Source: Gnetum montanum
Taxonomy: Eukaryota > Streptophyta > Gnetopsida > Gnetales > Gnetaceae
Direction: 5' to 3'
NCBI GenBank assembly: GCA_015680685.1
Contig: MNCI01036290.1
Span: 23,928 to 87,927 of the forward strand
Length of the DNA stretch: 64,000 nt
Position 1 is the first letter of the stretch; the number at the start of each line of letters is the position of its first letter. Below, in pieces: positions 58,387 to 64,000 of the stretch. The translations under genes were made by a program, and so were the position numbers. The notes beneath the pieces are model-generated. The model did no database searches. It saw nothing but the letters and a program-made list of their open reading frames with translations, and had not been told where the DNA came from.

Positions 58387-61300
58387 CTACTGAGGAATGT
58401 TTGGAGGAGGAAGTGGTGGGTCATTCCCACCCTCACTATTGGGGCTACCAATGTTTCTTGATGTCTAAAATAAAATGACTCATAGCTATTTAGCAACCAA
58501 TAGCCAAAGCTATAAACAAAAACTAAAAATAGACAACATGAAATGTATCAAACTTGAAGGGATTTCAACTTCATAAATTTTGGAGGTAGATGTGGAAGGA
58601 CTTCTTCCAAATAATGGAGGATCTCATCCTCCATCATGTTGACCTAGCCAACATCTTCAAGATCAATTCTAGAAAGGATGTCGATCTTATCTACTATATT
58701 CTAAGTGGATGGATCCTAAGCCATAGTAGCCATAAAGGTCTTGCTTGTAGTAGTGCTAATCCAAGTAGTATGGGATTGCTCCAACATGAGAGTACTCTCA
58801 AAAAGTTGATAATCAATCTCCACCTAAATCCCCTAGTTGAATAGCTCTCTCTTGGACCATTCAATTGACTCCTCCTTGAGCCACTTAAGCTAGGCCCCAC
58901 GATTTGCCTTATACTATTACTTATGGACCTTTTGTTTCTTACCCCATTCTAGGATCCAAATGTAGTGATCTTTCCAGTTTTCAACCTTTTGAAAGATGAG
59001 GTCTAATTACATTTTTTGTTCCATCATCTCCCGTAAGAGTGCTACTTTTTCTCGAATGACATGCTAGTAGTAGGTTCACATGATCTCCCTAGTCTGCAAT
59101 TCCCTTGAGTTAGCCACTTGGGCTTCGACAAAGGTCTTGTGTCTCAGAGATATCTAATAGTTTCCTCCTACCATTGAGTCTTCTCCCTTAAGGCCAAAAC
59201 TTCCTCCCATAGGGATTCATTGGACCTCTTTGGCTCCCATGAAGTTTTTGCACATGACATTGCTAGATTAGTAGTAATCTCATACAACTTTAAGGGTACC
59301 TTAGATACATCAAAGGGAAACTTAGGCAAGGAGTTAATCTTGATGTCTCTACTGGGGTTGCACTCCACATAAGGCTCTACAAAAGCATGAAATACAATCA
59401 TAAACATAATGTACAACCTAAGATAGCCATAACACAAGCATAGCCTATAACATAGTGAAACAATTGAAGCATATATAATAATGTCCTTACCTATCTTGGG
59501 TGCAACCTATTGAAACTGGTGAATGATGTCCTTAGCCATCCCACACATGAACTTCACCTTGTCTGGAGTCTTCACCCATGATTTCACATGAAACATATGG
59601 ATAAGGGCTTGCACTGGTGGCTTAGAAACTATTGTAAACATAACAATCATCAAATGGTTAGGATGAAAACAAAAATTAAGCCATAAGATATAATGAAAGC
59701 ATTAAGGCATGGGCATACCTGGCTATTCCTCCTCTTCTTCTAGAATGATGATAAGGGATGTGCCTAGCATCAACTCACTGAAGAAAGTATCTAGATCATT
59801 TATGTCTACATCAACAAACCTTTCAATCTCAAGTCTCTTTAGGAGTGCCTCTTCTACATGTCTTTTTTCTACATATATGGTAGCTTTTATTGCCATAAGT
59901 TGATGCTTGTCTACAACCATAGCACATAGAAAATTAGTTAACACATGAAATTATAAAGTATCTGTAAACTTTAAAACATAGCCATGAGCTTTAAAAATAG
60001 CCAAACTTAAACAAAGCATACTTGTGATTGCCTGCTACAATGGCTTAAGCTTAAGCTTAAGCTTCTTCAAGGTAGGTTGGTCTCATGCTAGTGGTTCTTC
60101 CTCCATGGATCTCTTGAGTTTCTCTCTTACTACCCCCTTTAGCCTTCCTACATCGTCTAGGATGATCACTAGAAACATAAGAAGTTCCTCATCATCTATG
60201 TTGTTAGGGAATTTACACTACCTAACATTAAGATCCTTGGTTGTAATGAACAATGTATTGTCCATCCCCTCTAGTGGGTTTTAAGCCTACACCATTGGAT
60301 AAATTTGCTTTATCCAAGGCTTAGAAAGTTGTCTTAGGTCCTGGGGAATCCATTATCCATTCCTATACACCACTAGAAACTCTACAAACCTCTTTAAATA
60401 ACCCAAAAAATGCAAAATGCATGTGGATTATTGTAGAGGTATCTGTGCGAGGTCTAAGGATCTCCTCCTAAAGCCCAAAAACCAAAGTAACCACATAGTT
60501 AAGCCTTATGTCATCCATCAGGACCTTCTTGAAGATCCACCCTTGCACAATGTTGATCACCTTCTTTTGTGATAATAGTTTAAATAACTCACAAGACTTG
60601 AACAAAGGATAGGATTCCTTTGTATCATGATTTTTGAAGCCATCCATGGAAATTCTGGAGTGGCCCATGTTGGCAGAAAGCCACCTTAAAACTTCATCAC
60701 GATAGCCTAATTCCTTCACTATTTGGATGGTAATATTTGTCCTATTAATAGGGACATCAAAAAAGTTGTAAAAGAGGCCCTTATCAATGTCCATGTTAAC
60801 CTTCACACCTTGATGATGGTGCTAAAATGACCAATCTTCTTGTCAAATTAGTTAATGACATGAAACATGTTCATAGCAAGGATGCAAGGGATAAGTGCCA
60901 TGAATACATTAAGTAAACCTACATGCTGGATGTTTGCTTGAATGTATCCAAGAACCTATTCTCTAGGCACTCCTATATTAGTATCACCTCACCAAACATT
61001 AGGATGAGGGTATTCTAATAATGTGATGGTAACATTAGTAGAGGTGGAGGGTCATACAAGCTAATAACCAAAGTTTAGCATTAACAACTAGTCAAAGTAA
61101 TATAACACTTGGAGTGTTTATAGCCATAAAACATTAGAAGTTATAACCTTTATGTTTACCTTTCTTCTTTCTTGATGTGGTTTGAGTGGAGGTACTAGCT
61201 ACAAAGGTATGGTCCACATAGTTAATGGAATCTACCAACCAGTTGTGTATCATCCCATCATCCTTTCACTTCTTGTATGCAAGGTTTAACCTTATAGTGT

Positions 61301-61990
61301 ATGCATCAAAGTCCCCTTTTAAATGTTGACACACGACAGTTCTAATCTAGGGGTCCTTGGTGAATTCATCTAGAATACTTTAAGCCACTACCAAGGTTTG
61401 ATCATTAATGATTAGTCCTTGATCATTGAATTAATACCTACAATAAGTTCATGAAATCAATGGAGTTAGGAAAGTAGCCAATAAAATTAATAAAGCCATA
61501 AAACCCATAAGAACTATGCTCACATTATGAGATGATATATGATTCCAAGCAAGTTATGGAATAATGCATGGGCTCTATGCACCAACATTAGAGTATTGTC
61601 AGCATTGTATTGACTATACTTTGGCATCATCTAGATCTCCATAAGGTAACGTGGCTTGATGGCATCTAATGATCCCCTTGATGTCCTAGGAGGTGGATTG
61701 TTAGTAATAGAATTGACAATCAAGCTAGATGCCTAAGGTAACAAGGTCTCCACTATAGCCCTAGCCACATTCTTAGACAAGTGTGACCATAGCATCACAC
61801 TAAATTTCTATGGGATATAGGCAAGGAATTCCCTTGCCTTAGGCTAGAACCATAGTAAAGCCTTTTCTAATGGTATGTTAGGGAGTGGAGTGTAGGCCTT
61901 GGGATGACCAATGCAACACAAAATGACCATCACTTCACAATGATGAGGATGGGCTTCAAGTAGACTTTGCATGAACTTAAGCAAAAACAT
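58387..61990 (-). pseudogene. Unrecognised reverse-strand gene, Tat-C copy
   Basis: Diverged homologue of the gene at 32973-37589, antisense to Tat-C. Matches seen by eye: VMVILCCIGHP and KFSVMLWSHLSKNVARAIVE (about 61760-61930) against VGVLCCL and HFSVIIWSHLLEEVAAIVIE; MMPKYSQYNADNTLMLVH against MPEYNFYHPYNTLLIAYH; NFFDVPINRTN (60468-60806) against VDLFGVPANG; ERFVDVDINDLDTFF (59723-59944) against DAGEFDCIF; IKINSLPKFPFDVSKVP (59168-59437) against IKMDVMPTFPPEVTEVP; the last exon NIGSPNSEGGNDPPLPPP ends at 58387 after a TTTTAG acceptor. Stops are many. Exon edges other than the last are not fixed. The order of matching blocks is the same in both elements. I start it at ATG 61990, but exon 1 may be further upstream or lost. 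Function unknown. Confidence 0.65.
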
Positions 61991-62339
61991 TATGACCAAT
62001 TAGAATTTCTTAAGAAGTTTTGTAAAAAACATCCTAGGCAGGGGTGAAATTAGCCCTTGTAAAAAGCTCTAAGGTGTTTATTCAAGTTAGCTTAATAAAT
62101 TCCACAAAAAAAAACAAATTGTTATAACCTTTCTGTTGGCACATTTAGCCATTACATGGAACAGTTGGAATATTTTTTTCAAAGATAGCACAATTCTTGG
62201 GCATAAAATTGAAGTTTAATATGGTGAGTTGATAGGAAGCAAGCAAATATGTTGAAGTGTTTGGTTGTTAAGTTATATGGAATTAAAATAAAAAGACTAA
62301 GGATGGGATTCTTTACTGTTAAAGGATATACTCCCTGTT
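61991..62339 (+). mobile_element. End of Tat-C and junction to non-repeat DNA
   Basis: To about 62165 the sequence matches, inverted, the ~135-bp unit that is tripled in Tat-1 at 11820-12240. After that the resemblance stops. The RT part expected on the plus strand never appears, so Tat-C is truncated here or interrupted by the following sequence. Confidence 0.5.
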
Positions 62340-62477
62340 AATGTTGAAAATGCATTATCAGATTATTCAAAATCGGATTAACAAAGGGTCAGGTTCAAAG
62401 AATTGGATTGGCCGTCGTAATAAAAAAAAAAGCCCTGCACATGGAGGAGGCAAGAAAAACGCGATTCAGGAAAGAGA

Positions 62478-62750
62478 ATGGCCACCGCTGGAGCAGGAAC
62501 GAACCAATCTTCAAACTTGAATAATGTGAAAAATTCGACACAAGAATCAGATCCGAAGGGAAGCGCACATGAAGGAAATGGAGATAGCGGAGGACTGGGG
62601 TACTCAAGCAAAAAGGGGCAACTAAAACGACATCTGCACATACATTTGCAGAAAGGAAAAATGAGCAGTTTGCCCCAAAAACAAAAATTTTACTCAGCTC
62701 AGCACTGGAAGAAAGAAGCAAAAACGAGTGCGATCATGGATATATTTTGA
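62478..62750 (+). CDS. Hypothetical 90-residue ORF in the CpG-retaining segment
   Basis: Starts MATAGAGTNQSSN in a favourable plant start context (GAGAATGGCC) and ends AIMDIF. It is hydrophilic, Ser/Lys/Gln-rich, without membrane segment, repeat or recognised motif. The opposite strand is open over much of the same stretch (62395-62721), so the frame may be chance. No splice structure is evident. Among the frames in this segment it has the best start, but I do not know a family. Confidence 0.25.
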   Translation: MATAGAGTNQSSNLNNVKNSTQESDPKGSAHEGNGDSGGLGYSSKKGQLKRHLHIHLQKGKMSSLPQKQKFYSAQHWKKEAKTSAIMDIF

Positions 62751-62812
62751 ATCAAAAAAATATCAAAAGCTGAAAGCCCTATCCCTGCAGTATTGCTGAT
62801 TGTCCAACAGTT

Positions 62813-63225
62813 TCATGGCTTCAACTGACGGAAATTTAAAACAGGCGCTGTGCAGAGACCCGAAATCCTTAACACCGAGAACCATTCAAGACCACCATTG
62901 TTGCTGCTGATTTTGTTGCATCTGGCCTTTGAAATCGTTGCCTTTTGCTCGTCGATTTGAGTGTAGGCCACCGCGACCGGAGGATAACCGAAAGTGCAGA
63001 ACCAAAATCTTTGAACCTTGATATCAAAATTGCAGGCATTTTCTAGAGGTTATGACAGTTACTGATCCATATGGAACACACGGTGATGTTTCCTAATCCG
63101 GTGGCAGGGTATTCTCCCATGGAGGCAATTGCTGGAACGTCTTCAATCAAGAAATCGGTTGCAGGATCGATGGCTTCGCCTTCGGGCTCGTATTTATGGT
63201 ATTCCGAATTTTGAAGTGTATAAAG
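62813..63225 (-). CDS. Two adjacent minus-strand frames, possible exons
   Basis: Frame 63225-63043 encodes YEPEGEAIDPATDFLIED and ASMGEYPATGLGNITV before a stop; its acidic, low-complexity-free composition looks protein-like. The next frame, 63050 to 62813, gives FDIKVQRFWFCTFGYPP and AVAYTQIDEQKATISKARC. They do not join in one frame and no clean splice pair links them. I do not recognise either. They may be remnants of a host gene or chance in GC-richer DNA. Confidence 0.25.
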
Positions 63226-63240
63226 TTAACCACTGCTACT

Positions 63241-63589
63241 TCCAAAGGGGGGAAGATTAAAGTAGATTTTTATAAAATCATTATAGCTTAGGGACATTTA
63301 GGAATTTAAATTAAATTAGGCTAGCTTAAGTTCTAATCTTTAACCAAATATTTAGATAAACAAGACTTACAAGTAATTTCCCGATAAAATTAAATTAGAT
63401 CACATTAGGAATGCTACAAATTAACATATGAATTACATCTCCACTTATGCATTATACATATCAGCAAATATATCAAATTCATGGCTATTACCCCATCACT
63501 ACATGAAATAAAATATTTTTTATGATTCAAAGCGAAAAAAAAGAACAAGTATGAGATATTCATGCAATATCTTATGAAAGGAACATATG
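63241..63589. other. AT-rich intergenic sequence
   Basis: No reading frame, repeat or RNA gene is seen. Confidence 0.5.
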
Positions 63590-64000
63590 GCTATTATCCC
63601 TTTAATTTATAACTATAATATTTGTAACTAAATTTTAGCCTTTTTTATCTCTTTGGTGGTTGCAACCATCCAAAATTGTTGTAACTTACCTAACTTGTTG
63701 GATAAAAAATCTCCTAGCTTGTTGGGCAAGTAATTTTATAATTGGATAGCTCAATTACTTGGGAGTAAAGTTAGCTAGGATATTTAGTAAGTAATCTCCT
63801 ATTGGTTGGCTAAGTTACTTGGGAGAGAAGATAGGTAAGATATTTTTGAATATGTAACTTCCCTACCTACCTTGGAACCCTATAAAAAGGCTTCAAGGGT
63901 CAAGGAAGGGGATATCATAGCATTGGGGTCTGATATGATCACAAAAAAAAGAAAGGGTGGAGCATCATCATCACACTTGGAAGATTTGTAAAGAAGATGG
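63590..64000 (+). promoter_or_regulatory. Promoter-like or LTR-like sequence at the right edge
   Basis: TATAAAAAGG at 63881-63890 follows three imperfect ~70-bp reiterations containing AAGTAATCTCCTA or GTTACTTGGGAG (about 63640-63835). About 40 bp after the TATA box the text becomes purine-rich, ending inside the window with AAGAAGATGG. This could be the U3-R of a Copia-type LTR or the promoter of a gene to the right. Confidence 0.35.

Larger units (their letters stand above)
62340..63240. other. Higher-GC, CpG-retaining segment, possibly low-copy host DNA
   Basis: This segment stands apart from the rest of the window: many CpGs are kept (for example CCACCGCGACCGG at 62970), and it has no resemblance to the elements around it. 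It is a candidate gene edge or exon cluster. Both strands have short frames (next entries), and I cannot decide on one. Confidence 0.5.

Overview
The window is plant nuclear DNA made almost entirely of old, nested LTR retrotransposons. Both lineages recognised here, Tat/Ogre-like (Ty3/gypsy with an extra RNase H) and Athila-like (Ty3/gypsy), are restricted to land plants. The low GC content, depth of nesting and heavy transition-type decay suit a very large plant genome, such as that of a gymnosperm. Lineage below 'land plant' is inference. No intact protein-coding gene, tRNA, rRNA or CRISPR array was found.

The backbone is one plus-strand Tat element, called Tat-C here, which starts before base 1. 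Its pieces are the leader (1-928), gag (19316-20989 and 53803-55271), protease (55272-55844, continuing at 57511), a tandem repeat block (57840-58060) and a long minus-strand gene (58387-61990). It is lost near 62170, before RT. Three insertions interrupt it. Tat-1 (930-19315, minus strand) has paired 1517-bp LTRs. An Athila complex (20990-53802, plus strand) has three LTRs. A solo Tat LTR (55845-57510) sits between perfect TTAGT duplications. Inside the Athila complex lies a fourth insertion, Tat-2 (25070-43483, minus strand), with LTRs of about 1.9 kb and a perfect ATAGG duplication.

The Athila complex reads LTR, gag without pol (A), LTR, gag-PR-RT-RH-IN (B), LTR. The middle LTR is preceded by a polypurine tract and followed by a gag leader, so it serves as the end of A and the start of B. 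In the RNase H/integrase part of B there is a perfect 277-bp palindrome next to single Ns, probably an assembly fault.

The most unusual content is a gene in the Tat elements that lies between protease and reverse transcriptase and runs opposite to the element. In Tat-2 it has its own TATA box, about seven exons and at least four introns whose GT-AG sites keep the reading frame. A diverged copy lies in the same place and orientation in Tat-C, and a remnant in Tat-1. I do not recognise the protein. The position is where Ogre elements carry a spliced intron. Tandem repeats of about 30 bp flank the modules at three junctions, and a dyad-symmetric word related to TGCTACGCTA occurs in the U3 of the Tat-2-type LTRs and again in introns of the reverse gene.

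The right end (about 62340-63240) has clearly more GC and CpG than the rest and may be low-copy host sequence. Bases 63590-64000 look like a promoter or the start of another LTR.
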